The position numbers and the translations under genes were made by a program. 5,260 nt of DNA, taken from Planctomycetota bacterium. Its GTDB lineage: Bacteria > Planctomycetota > UBA1135 > GCA-002686595. The stretch covers positions 1-5,260 of the forward strand of contig JAKVCE010000075.1 in the NCBI GenBank assembly GCA_022447405.1. The letters are read 5' to 3'. The notes under the pieces are model-generated. The model was given only the letters and a program-made list of their open reading frames with translations, was not told the origin of the DNA and did not search any database. This document shows, piece after piece, positions 1 through 5,260 of the stretch (position 1 is its first letter; every line of letters starts with the position of its first letter).

Positions 1-1162
1 ATCCCTCGAGCCCGTCGAGCTCGACCACGCGGAGCGCGCCTTCGGGGCGGGTAGCCCGCACCGCGCGTGGGCTGGCCGTGGCGAGGACCTCTGCGCGAAG
101 CCCGCGCGCGGCGAGGAGGGCAGGGTCGAGCCGAAAGGCGGTGGGGGAGTCGAAGAGCAGGGAGCCGTCGGGTTGACCATCAAGAGCGCGGAAGTCCTGG
201 TTGACCGCCGGGACGGAGACGAGCTGCGGCGCAGGGAGTGAGCCGCCGTCAGGGAGCGGGAGGGCGTCGGAGACCGGGTCCAAGAGCACCCCCTCGTCGG
301 CGCTCACGCCGAGGGCGCTCAGGGCGCGGGCGAAGGCCGGGGCCTCGCGGAGCTGGACCATGACCTCGCCCTCGCTGCGACCGAGGTCGGCCACGGTCGC
401 GCTCCCTGCGAGCAGGAGATCACCGCCCGCTCGGAGGTGGGCCTCTGCCCGCGCGAGGGCGGCTGGGGCGGCGTCCTCCGGCTGGAGCCAGACGATGAGG
501 TCATCGGTGAGCGGCGCGGCGTCGGACTCTAAGTCCACGCGTCGCAGGTCCGCGCGGGTCGCGAGGAGGGCGGCGACGGCCTCAAAGCCTTGTTGGGGCG
601 CGTCCAGGAGGACCTTGGGCCGAGAGGGCTCCGCGAGGTCCTCGAGGTGCGCGAGCAAGAGCTCTGGGAGGTTGCCGGTCTGGGCTGGGAGCAGCCCGTT
701 GCGCACGTGGGCGGCGTGGGGGCCGAGGGTGAAGCGCAGGCTGGAGGTGAGCTCTGCCTCGCTCCAGCTGTCATCCTCCACCTTCGGCGCGCGGGTCTTG
801 CGGACGCCGAGGGAGTCGAGGTGCGCTCCCAGACCCTCCGCCTCTCCAGGGTGATGGACGCCGAGGCGGAGGCGCTCGGGATGCGCCGTGCCCAGGGCTC
901 GGAAGGCAGCGCGCACGGCGCGTTCCATTCCGCGCAGGTCGTGGGGGAGGGGCGACTCGGGGCTGACCCAGTACTCGATGGAGGCGTGTGCGCGGCCGTC
1001 CAAGAGCGCGGCTAGGCGCTGGCGCTGTTCGCTGCTGAGGTGTGCGCGCTTCGTCCGAGCGGGCTCGAGGGAGGGGCCGGCGCGCTCGACCACCTGCGCT
1101 GCGGTGGAGGCGACGAGGAGCGCGAGGCCGAGGGCGAGCCAGGGGGTCGGGCGGGTGCGCAC
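1..1162 (-). CDS. GldG-like auxiliary protein of an ABC-2 type exporter (3' end outside window)
   Basis: Third gene of the exporter operon; 387 residues are visible and the C-terminus lies beyond the left edge. A hydrophobic helix at about residues 8-25, after an arginine-containing N-terminus, should anchor the protein with its large domain outside the cytoplasm. The rest follows the pattern of the GldG/ABC_transp_aux family (family knowledge): WVSPESPLP at 65-73 followed by a helix with GMERAVRAAF (78-87), SSLRFTLGP at 140-148 then NGL at 155-157, a Rossmann-like segment DDLIVWLQPED (220-230), GGDLLLAGS (246-254), ALGVSADEGVLLD (283-295) and NQDFRAL at 321-327. No cysteine is visible. The GTG start is chosen because it lies 13 nt after the permease stop and 8 nt after GAGGGAG, and the hydrophobic helix follows at once. 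Family members usually end in a second membrane helix, which is not visible here. The role is inferred: a partner of the permease in transport of an unknown substrate. Moderately high confidence in family, low in function. Confidence 0.8.
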   Translation of the reverse strand, partial: MRTRPTPWLALGLALLVASTAAQVVERAGPSLEPARTKRAHLSSEQRQRLAALLDGRAHASIEYWVSPESPLPHDLRGMERAVRAAFRALGTAHPERLRLGVHHPGEAEGLGAHLDSLGVRKTRAPKVEDDSWSEAELTSSLRFTLGPHAAHVRNGLLPAQTGNLPELLLAHLEDLAEPSRPKVLLDAPQQGFEAVAALLATRADLRRVDLESDAAPLTDDLIVWLQPEDAAPAALARAEAHLRAGGDLLLAGSATVADLGRSEGEVMVQLREAPAFARALSALGVSADEGVLLDPVSDALPLPDGGSLPAPQLVSVPAVNQDFRALDGQPDGSLLFDSPTAFRLDPALLAARGLRAEVLATASPRAVRATRPEGALRVVELDGLEG

Positions 1163-1170
1163 GGGGTCCG

Positions 1171-1177
1171 CTCCCTC
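1171..1177 (-). promoter_or_regulatory. Ribosome binding site for the GldG-like gene
   Basis: On the minus strand GAGGGAG ends 8 nt before the GTG at 1162 and overlaps the last two bases of the permease TGA stop. This supports the GTG as the true start and suggests translation coupled to the end of the permease gene. Confidence 0.6.
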
Positions 1178-1907
1178 AGTCCCGGATGTTCCGGACGGTC
1201 CAGGTGTTGAGCGCGAGGAAGACGGCCGCCGTCCCCAAGAGCCACGCGCTCTCTCCGAGGCCGATGTAGCCTGCGCAGAAGGAGTCGTAGCGGAGGAGGG
1301 CGGAGAGGTGCGCGGCGACGAGGGAGCCCGGCGCGAGCTCCGGGGTGAGACCGTCCAGGATGGCGGTGAGCGCTGGGGCGCCGCTCGCGAGGAAGAGGAC
1401 GCTCCCCGCGCAGCCCGTGAGGAAGGCGACGACGACCTCGCGCGTGAGGCTAGAGAGGAAGAGCGCCTGAGCGAGGAGCAGGGCGCCCAAGAGGATCGCG
1501 CCGAGGTAGCTGGAGAGGATCAATCCGCCGTCAGGGTCGCCGAGGGCATAGAGGAGGAGGACGGCAGGGCTCGTGCCGAGGAGGAAGAGCAGCCAGATGC
1601 CCATTCCAGCGAGGAACTTGCCGAGCACGACCTCTGCCGCTGAGAGGGGAAGGGTGACCCAGAGCTCGAAGGTGCGTCGGCGACGCTCCTCTGCCCAGAG
1701 GCGCATGGCGAGCGCCGGGAGGAGCACAGCGGCCGCTGCAGGGATCCAGCGGAAGAGGGGCGTGAGGTCGAGGCGCGCGGCGAGGAAGAACTCGGTCGAG
1801 AAGAGGCTGAGCACGACCAAGAGCGACGCGACGGTGGCGACGTAGGCGACCGGCGCGTCGAAGAGCGCGCGCAGCTCGCGGCCGGCGACGAGGCGGATCG
1901 CTCTCAT
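1176..1907 (-). CDS. ABC-2 type transporter permease, GldF-like
   Basis: Encodes a 243-residue integral membrane protein, the transmembrane subunit of the exporter. Hydrophobic stretches suggest six helices at about 19-44, 54-71, 98-122, 130-153, 157-177 and 219-237, the usual ABC-2 layout. The most telling part is the segment after helix 2: LLPALAMRLWAEERRRRTFE (62-81), then LWVTLPLSAAEVVLGKF (82-98). It matches the conserved GldF/ABC-2 pattern of an acidic-basic cluster, T-x-E-L, a TLP turn and E-x-x-x-GKF. GDPDGG (123-128) followed by SSYLGAILLGALLLA (132-146) also fits GldF-type permeases. The ATG overlaps the ATPase stop as ATGA (1904-1907) and a perfect AGGAGG lies 7 nt upstream, so the two proteins are probably translated in a coupled way. 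Some relatives carry the GldG part fused to the permease; here it is a separate downstream gene. The substrate is not predictable from sequence. Confidence 0.88.
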   Translation of the reverse strand: MRAIRLVAGRELRALFDAPVAYVATVASLLVVLSLFSTEFFLAARLDLTPLFRWIPAAAAVLLPALAMRLWAEERRRRTFELWVTLPLSAAEVVLGKFLAGMGIWLLFLLGTSPAVLLLYALGDPDGGLILSSYLGAILLGALLLAQALFLSSLTREVVVAFLTGCAGSVLFLASGAPALTAILDGLTPELAPGSLVAAHLSALLRYDSFCAGYIGLGESAWLLGTAAVFLALNTWTVRNIRD

Positions 1908-2644
1908 GCGGAGGCCTCCTCGTGAGGCGAGCGGACGGCGTCGAGGATCAGCCCCTCGAGGTCCTTGCCTTCAGAGTCGGCGCGCTCGGTGAGGACCTCG
2001 GTGCGTTCATCGATGAGCAGCCTCCCGTGGTGGAGCAGGAGCAGGCGGTCACAGGTCGCCGTGACCTCTGCGAGGACGTGGCTGGAGAAGAGGACGGCCC
2101 TGCCCTCACGGAGCTCCGCGACGTGCTCGCGGAAGGCTGCGACTTGCAGCGGGTCGAGGCCGTGTGTGGGCTCGTCGAGGAGGAGGACCTTAGGGTCGTG
2201 GAGGAGCGCGGCCGCGAGCGAGACGCGGCGTCGGTAACCCTTCGAGCAGGTCCCGACGAGCTGATCACAGACGCGGGAGAGGTCGCAGCGCTCGACGAGG
2301 GCAGCGACCCTAGCCTGAAGGGCCGCCTCGTCGAGGCCGTGGGCGCGCCCGCAGAACTCCAGGAAGGCGCGCACCCGCATGCCGTCGAAGAGCGCGTCGT
2401 GCTCAGGCAGGTAGCCGATGGAGCGGCGGACCTCGAGGGGGCTGGCAACGACGTCGTGCCCGGCCACGCTGAGCTCACCGGCTGTGGGGGTGAGGTAGGT
2501 AGAGAGCATCCTCAACACCATGGTCTTCCCAGCGCCGTTGGGGCCGAGGAAGCCGACCACCTCTCCAGGCTGTACTTCGAAGGAGATCTGGTCTACGGCG
2601 CGGAGGTCGCCGAAGTCTCGGGTCAGGGCCGCTGCGCGGATCAT
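1904..2644 (-). CDS. ABC transporter ATP-binding protein, GldA-like
   Basis: Encodes the 246-residue cytoplasmic ATPase that powers the exporter. All nucleotide-binding motifs are present in order: Walker A GPNGAGKT (34-41), a Q-loop region IGYLPEHDALF (76-86) with Glu81 where classic ABC proteins have Gln, an ABC signature CSKGYRRRV (133-141) in place of LSGGQ, Walker B VLLLDEP (153-159), D-loop GLDP (162-165) and H-loop His189 in FSSHVL. YLPEH plus SKGYRxRV is typical of the GldA / ABC-2 exporter branch rather than of importers, so the substitutions are family traits and not damage. The first residues (MIRAAALTRDFGDLRAVDQ) already form the standard first strand of the domain, so the ATG at 2644 is a firm start even though no Shine-Dalgarno precedes it. 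First gene of the operon; it overlaps the permease by 4 nt. The last 30 or so residues are charged and not conserved in type. Confidence 0.92.
   Translation of the reverse strand: MIRAAALTRDFGDLRAVDQISFEVQPGEVVGFLGPNGAGKTMVLRMLSTYLTPTAGELSVAGHDVVASPLEVRRSIGYLPEHDALFDGMRVRAFLEFCGRAHGLDEAALQARVAALVERCDLSRVCDQLVGTCSKGYRRRVSLAAALLHDPKVLLLDEPTHGLDPLQVAAFREHVAELREGRAVLFSSHVLAEVTATCDRLLLLHHGRLLIDERTEVLTERADSEGKDLEGLILDAVRSPHEEASA
1915..1920 (-). promoter_or_regulatory. Ribosome binding site for the permease gene
   Basis: A perfect AGGAGG on the minus strand lies 7 nt before the permease ATG, inside the 3' end of the ATPase gene. It partly overlaps a 10-bp palindrome (1910-1919, GGAGGCCTCC). This site is much stronger than anything in front of the ATPase itself. 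Confidence 0.7.
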
Positions 2645-2702
2645 GACAGGAGGGTATCCCGACAGGTCGATCAGTGGAATCGGCTATCCTGTGGGGCCCA
2701 TT

Positions 2703-2719
2703 GGCGCGCGACGTGCGCC
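2703..2719 (+). other. Small GC-rich hairpin in the peptidase leader
   Basis: GGCGCGC pairs with GTGCGCC as a 7-bp stem (one G-T wobble) around a GAC loop. It lies 13 nt upstream of the GGAG ribosome binding site and would be transcribed if the message starts near 2697. The pairing is directly visible. A regulatory or stabilising role is only a possibility, because short GC hairpins are common by chance at this base composition. Confidence 0.3.
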
Positions 2720-2732
2720 GCTTTGATCCACC

Positions 2733-2736
2733 GGAG
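2733..2736 (+). promoter_or_regulatory. Ribosome binding site deciding the peptidase start
   Basis: GGAG lies 7 nt before the ATG at 2744. The frame stays open far upstream, antisense to the ATPase, to an ATG at 1922. This site, together with family alignment from residue 8 of the short form, fixes the start at 2744. Confidence 0.6.
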
Positions 2737-2743
2737 ACATCCC

Positions 2744-4828
2744 ATGATCCAGCAAGCGACCAGCACCAACCCTCTCTTCGCCCACGGCACCCCCCCTCGC
2801 TTCGAGGAGATCACCCCGGCCCACGCCAAAGAGGCGGTGCCGGAGCTCTTGGAGCGCGCCAGCGCCGAGTTCAGCGCCTTCGAAGAGGACGTCGAGCCGA
2901 CCTGGGACGGCATCTTCGGGCGCCTGCGCGCGATCGTGGAGCCCCTGGAGTACGCCTGGCACGTGACCGGGCACTTGATGGGGGTGAGAAACTCCGAGGA
3001 GCTGCGAGAGGTTCATGAGGCGCTGCAGCCCCAGGTGGTGGAGTTCTTCACCCGGATGGGCCAGAGCGCAGCGACCTATGCGGCCCTCGAGGGTCTCGTC
3101 GCTGGAGAGGCCTGGGCCGAGCTGGACGCGACGCGCAAGCGCCTGGTGGAGAAGGAGCTCTTGGGCATGAAGCTCTCTGGTATCTCGCTCGAGGGCGAGG
3201 CGAAGGAGCGCTTCAATGAGATCCAGAAGGAGCTCGCCGAGCTCTCGACGGGCTTCTCCAACGCTGTGCTCGACAGCCGCAAGGCTTACGAGCTGGTGAT
3301 CACGGACGCCGCGGACGCGGAGGGTCTCCCCGAGACTCTGCGCCAGACCGCGGCTGCCTCCGCCAAGGGAGCGGGCCATGAGGACGCTACGGCTGACGCG
3401 GGACCCTGGCGGATCACCTTGGATGGGCCCTCGGCTGGGCCCTTCTTAATGCACAGCCGAAACCGCGATCAGCGCGAGGCGGTCTATCGAGCCCTCGTCA
3501 CCGTCGCTTCCGAGGGTGAGTACGACAACAAACCTCGCATCGAGCGGATCCTCACCCTTCGCAAAGAGAAGGCCGGACTCCTCGGCTACAACACCCACGC
3601 CGAGATCTCTCTCGCCACGAAGATGGCCGATGACGTCGCGGCGGTGGACCAGCTGACGGCAGAGCTGCGCGACGCCGCGATGCCGAAGGCGGAGCAAGAC
3701 CACGCTGAGCTCGTCGAGTTCGCGCGGAGCGAGACCGGCGACGCCACGCTCGAGCTCGCCAACTGGGATGTGGGTTTCTGGTCAGAGCGCATGCGCGAGA
3801 CCAAGTACGAGCTCTCTGATGAAGAGCTCCGACCCTACTACCCCTTCCCGAAGGTGCTCGAGGGGCTCTTCGCCGTCACCAAGCGCCTCTTCGATGTGGA
3901 TGTCATCGCGGCGGACGGCGAGGTGCAGGTCTGGCAATCGGACGTACGCTACTTCCGTATTCAAGACGCCTCGGGCAACGACATCGCCTCCTTCTACCTC
4001 GACCCCTACTCGAGACCTGAGGACAAGCGCGGCGGCGCATGGATGGACAACCTGATCGGTCGCGCGCCGATGGCTGATGGAGGCTTGCGGCTCCCCACCG
4101 CCGTCCTCGTCTGCAACCAGACTCCGCCGGTGGGTGATGCGCCCTCGCTGATGACGTTCGGAGAGGTGCGCACGCTCTTCCACGAGTTCGGCCATGGCCT
4201 CCAGCACATGCTCACGACGGTGGACGTGCCTGAGGCGGCCGGGATCGAGAGCGTCGAGTGGGATGCCGTGGAGCTGCCGAGTCAGTTCATGGAGAACTGG
4301 ACCTATCACGAGGACACCGTGATGAGCTTCGCTGGACACTTCGAGACCAGTGAGCCGATGCCCAAGGAGCTCTTTGAGCGCCTCGTAGCGGCGAAGAACT
4401 ATCGCTCCGCCTCTGGCGTCTTGCGTCAGCTCTACTTCGGACACCTCGACATGGAGCTGCACCACCACTACGACCCTGCTGGCGACGAGACGGTCGCCGA
4501 GGTGAAGGACCGCGTCGTGGCGATCTCGACGGTCGTCCCGCCGCTGCCAGAGGATCACTTCGAGTGCTCCTTCAGCCACATCTTTGCGGGCGGCTACTCA
4601 GCCGGCTACTACAGCTACAAGTGGGCCGAGGTCCTCTCCGCGGACGCCTTCAGCGCCTTCGAAGAGGCCGGACTCGACGACGACACTGCGATCGTGGAGA
4701 TGGGGCACAAGTTCCGTGACACCGTCCTCGCGCAGGGCGGCAGCCGCCACCCGATGGATGTCTTCACGGAGTTCCGGGGGCGCGGGCCCTCCACGGACGC
4801 CCTCAAGCGTCACACGGACCTCGTCTAG
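2744..4828 (+). CDS. prlC: Oligopeptidase A-type zinc metallopeptidase, M3 family
   Basis: Encodes a complete 694-residue cytoplasmic thimet-type oligopeptidase that hydrolyses short peptides, including in well-studied relatives the signal peptides released after secretion; E. coli OpdA has about 680 residues. The N-terminus has no signal peptide, and TNPLF at 8-12 lines up with the first residues of E. coli OpdA. A helical N-terminal half is followed by the catalytic domain from about residue 230. The zinc site is intact: HEFGH at 480-484 (His480, His484 ligands, Glu481 catalytic) and the third ligand Glu510 in WDAVELPSQFMENW. The substrate-binding glycine loop FSHIFAGGYSAGYYSYKW (610-627) carries Tyr618 and Tyr625, equivalent to the conserved tyrosines of thimet oligopeptidase. 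KRGGAWMD and MTFGEVRTLF are also typical. An Ala/Gly/acidic loop at about 203-221 is some seven residues longer than in E. coli. It is divergent from the ABC operon and its stop overlaps the convergent gene. OpdA is favoured over Dcp because of the VELPSQFMENW and HIFAGGY motifs. Confidence 0.95.
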   Translation: MIQQATSTNPLFAHGTPPRFEEITPAHAKEAVPELLERASAEFSAFEEDVEPTWDGIFGRLRAIVEPLEYAWHVTGHLMGVRNSEELREVHEALQPQVVEFFTRMGQSAATYAALEGLVAGEAWAELDATRKRLVEKELLGMKLSGISLEGEAKERFNEIQKELAELSTGFSNAVLDSRKAYELVITDAADAEGLPETLRQTAAASAKGAGHEDATADAGPWRITLDGPSAGPFLMHSRNRDQREAVYRALVTVASEGEYDNKPRIERILTLRKEKAGLLGYNTHAEISLATKMADDVAAVDQLTAELRDAAMPKAEQDHAELVEFARSETGDATLELANWDVGFWSERMRETKYELSDEELRPYYPFPKVLEGLFAVTKRLFDVDVIAADGEVQVWQSDVRYFRIQDASGNDIASFYLDPYSRPEDKRGGAWMDNLIGRAPMADGGLRLPTAVLVCNQTPPVGDAPSLMTFGEVRTLFHEFGHGLQHMLTTVDVPEAAGIESVEWDAVELPSQFMENWTYHEDTVMSFAGHFETSEPMPKELFERLVAAKNYRSASGVLRQLYFGHLDMELHHHYDPAGDETVAEVKDRVVAISTVVPPLPEDHFECSFSHIFAGGYSAGYYSYKWAEVLSADAFSAFEEAGLDDDTAIVEMGHKFRDTVLAQGGSRHPMDVFTEFRGRGPSTDALKRHTDLV
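4825..4828. other. Palindromic CTAG providing both convergent stop codons
   Basis: The peptidase ends with TAG at 4826-4828, and the FG-GAP gene ends with TAG on the opposite strand at 4827-4825. The coding regions overlap tail to tail by the self-complementary tetramer CTAG, which leaves no intergenic space for a terminator. Confidence 0.85.
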
Positions 4829-5260
4829 CGGGCGCGTCGGCGCAGGAGGTAGAGCCCGGACTTCCCGGGCAAGACGACGTCCATGTCGCCGTCTGCGTCG
4901 ATGTCCACCACGATGGGGTAGTGCCCCGCGCCGACCTCGCCGCCCTCGGAGAGCACCTCGCGGGTGAACTTCGAGGCGCTCTTGTCATAGCGGTAGGCGC
5001 AGATAATGAGCTCTTCCTTACCTCCGGGGTCTTTGCCGTTGTGGGCGTAGCGGCGCTTGCCCGTCACCACCTCCATCACGCCGTCGGAGTCAAGGTCTGC
5101 GAGGGTGAGCCCGTGGGCTTGGGACCACGACTCGTCCACCGCCTGCCGGGACCACGTGCGTGCTCCCTCTTCATCGCGTCTTTGCTTGAGCCAGTAGAGA
5201 CCGTAGTCGTGACCCATCCCCCAGAAGACATCGGTGAGCCCGTCGCCGTCGAAGTCGTGG
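4825..5260 (-). CDS. FG-GAP/VCBS repeat protein (5' end outside window)
   Basis: The last 144 residues of a protein whose start lies beyond the right edge; the frame is open to the edge with no stop. Three calcium-binding loops of the D-x-D-x-D-G type are visible: DFDGDGLTD (from 5256), DLDSDGVME (from 5097) and DIDADGDMD (from 4905). Each is followed by a hydrophobic strand such as VFWG, VVTGK or VVLPG, the pattern of FG-GAP/VCBS blades in integrin-like beta-propellers. The loops are 53 and 64 residues apart. The stretch with TGKRRYAHNGKDPG looks like repeat proteins common in Planctomycetota, from memory and not from a search. Proteins of this class are usually secreted and bind calcium, with roles in adhesion or sugar binding, but no function can be assigned here. 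The C-terminus is a basic tail (LLRRRAR) directly after the last strand, with no sorting domain. An ATG at 5215-5217 is internal, since the first calcium loop lies upstream of it. Confidence 0.8.
   Translation of the reverse strand, partial: HDFDGDGLTDVFWGMGHDYGLYWLKQRRDEEGARTWSRQAVDESWSQAHGLTLADLDSDGVMEVVTGKRRYAHNGKDPGGKEELIICAYRYDKSASKFTREVLSEGGEVGAGHYPIVVDIDADGDMDVVLPGKSGLYLLRRRAR

Larger units (their letters stand above)
2645..2743. promoter_or_regulatory. Divergent intergenic region between the ABC operon and the peptidase gene
   Basis: This 99-bp gap is the only non-coding stretch between divergent starts in the window, so promoters for both directions must lie in it or in the adjacent coding ends. 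On the plus strand TATCCT (2685-2690) could be a -10 element, with a weak CCGACA (2659-2664) at a rather long 20-nt spacing. On the minus strand GATACC (2658-2653) lies so that transcription would begin at or just before the ATPase ATG. The hexamer GACAGG occurs twice, at 2645-2650 and 2661-2666, exactly 16 bp apart, and GGGTATCCC (2652-2660) is a short interrupted palindrome. These are eye-read matches to sigma-70-like elements and remain tentative; the role of the region as a promoter follows from gene layout. Confidence 0.5.

Noticed and set aside
201..1643. Several long plus-strand open frames (201-854, 590-1015, 888-1643).
   Set aside because: They are antisense to the GldG-like and permease genes. 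Their translations are low-complexity Arg/Ser/Ala/Glu-rich with no recognisable domain, as expected from high-GC shadow frames.
1910..1919. Palindrome GGAGGCCTCC as an operator or hairpin.
   Set aside because: It has no loop, lies within the end of the ATPase gene and is largely explained by the AGGAGG ribosome binding site.
2684..3379. Minus-strand open frame of 231 codons inside the peptidase gene.
   Set aside because: It is antisense to well-conserved peptidase sequence, shows no domain and has no ribosome binding site; it is a codon-bias shadow.
3425..3442. Two copies of TGGGCCC twelve bases apart.
   Set aside because: They encode part of the peptidase segment DGPSAGPF; the repeat follows from Gly-Pro codon use and is too short to suggest a functional DNA element.
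3782..4579. Minus-strand open frame of 265 codons opposite the catalytic domain.
   Set aside because: It covers the HEFGH and AVELPSQ coding region in reverse; its His/Val/Leu/Arg-rich product reflects the opposite strand rather than a gene.
4854..4870. Hairpin GCCCGG-ACTTC-CCGGGC just past the peptidase stop as a possible terminator.
   Set aside because: The stem has only 6 bp, no T-tract follows on either strand, and it lies inside the coding end of the FG-GAP gene. Chance pairing is likely at this GC content.
1..5260. Search for CRISPR arrays, tRNA or rRNA genes, insertion sequences and defence or toxin modules.
   Set aside because: No spaced direct repeats, tRNA-like cloverleaf, terminal inverted repeats or recognisable defence proteins were seen; nearly the whole window is accounted for by five genes.

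Overview
The window is a GC-rich, gene-dense stretch of bacterial chromosome. It has short or overlapping gene junctions and clear purine-rich Shine-Dalgarno sites at several starts. GC-rich codons in every gene, the Gld-type ABC cassette and the FG-GAP/VCBS protein suggest a high-GC Planctomycetota or Myxococcota lineage. That placement comes from protein character only and cannot be fixed without a search. I see no sign of recent transfer: no insertion sequence, tRNA, integrase, CRISPR array or shift in base composition.

Left half (1-2644, minus strand): a three-gene operon, transcribed right to left, encodes an ABC-2 type exporter of the GldA/GldF/GldG kind. In order, the genes are an ATPase (1904-2644), a six-helix membrane permease (1176-1907, overlapping the ATPase by ATGA) and a GldG-like auxiliary protein. 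The third gene starts at a GTG at 1162 and runs off the left edge. The three products probably form one inner-membrane complex: ATPase in the cytoplasm, permease in the membrane, and the GldG-like protein anchored by an N-terminal helix with a large domain outside the cytoplasm. The substrate is unknown. The Gld name is inherited from Flavobacterium gliding motility, but the family is widespread in non-gliding bacteria.

Middle (2645-2743): a 99-bp divergent intergenic region holds the promoters for the ABC operon (leftward) and the peptidase gene (rightward). The peptidase has a recognisable GGAG ribosome binding site. The ATPase has none and may be translated from a leaderless mRNA.

Right half: 2744-4828 on the plus strand encodes a complete M3-family zinc oligopeptidase of the oligopeptidase A (PrlC/OpdA) type, with HEFGH and the third zinc ligand intact. 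It converges on the 3' end of a minus-strand gene (4825-5260, 5' end outside the window) for a protein with FG-GAP/VCBS calcium-binding repeats. The two genes share a palindromic CTAG that supplies both stop codons.

The genes form three transcription units with no obvious common pathway. I did not find a convincing previously undescribed system. The points most worth a second look are the exporter operon with its unknown substrate, the apparently leaderless ATPase start, the hairpin in the peptidase leader and the shared CTAG stop.
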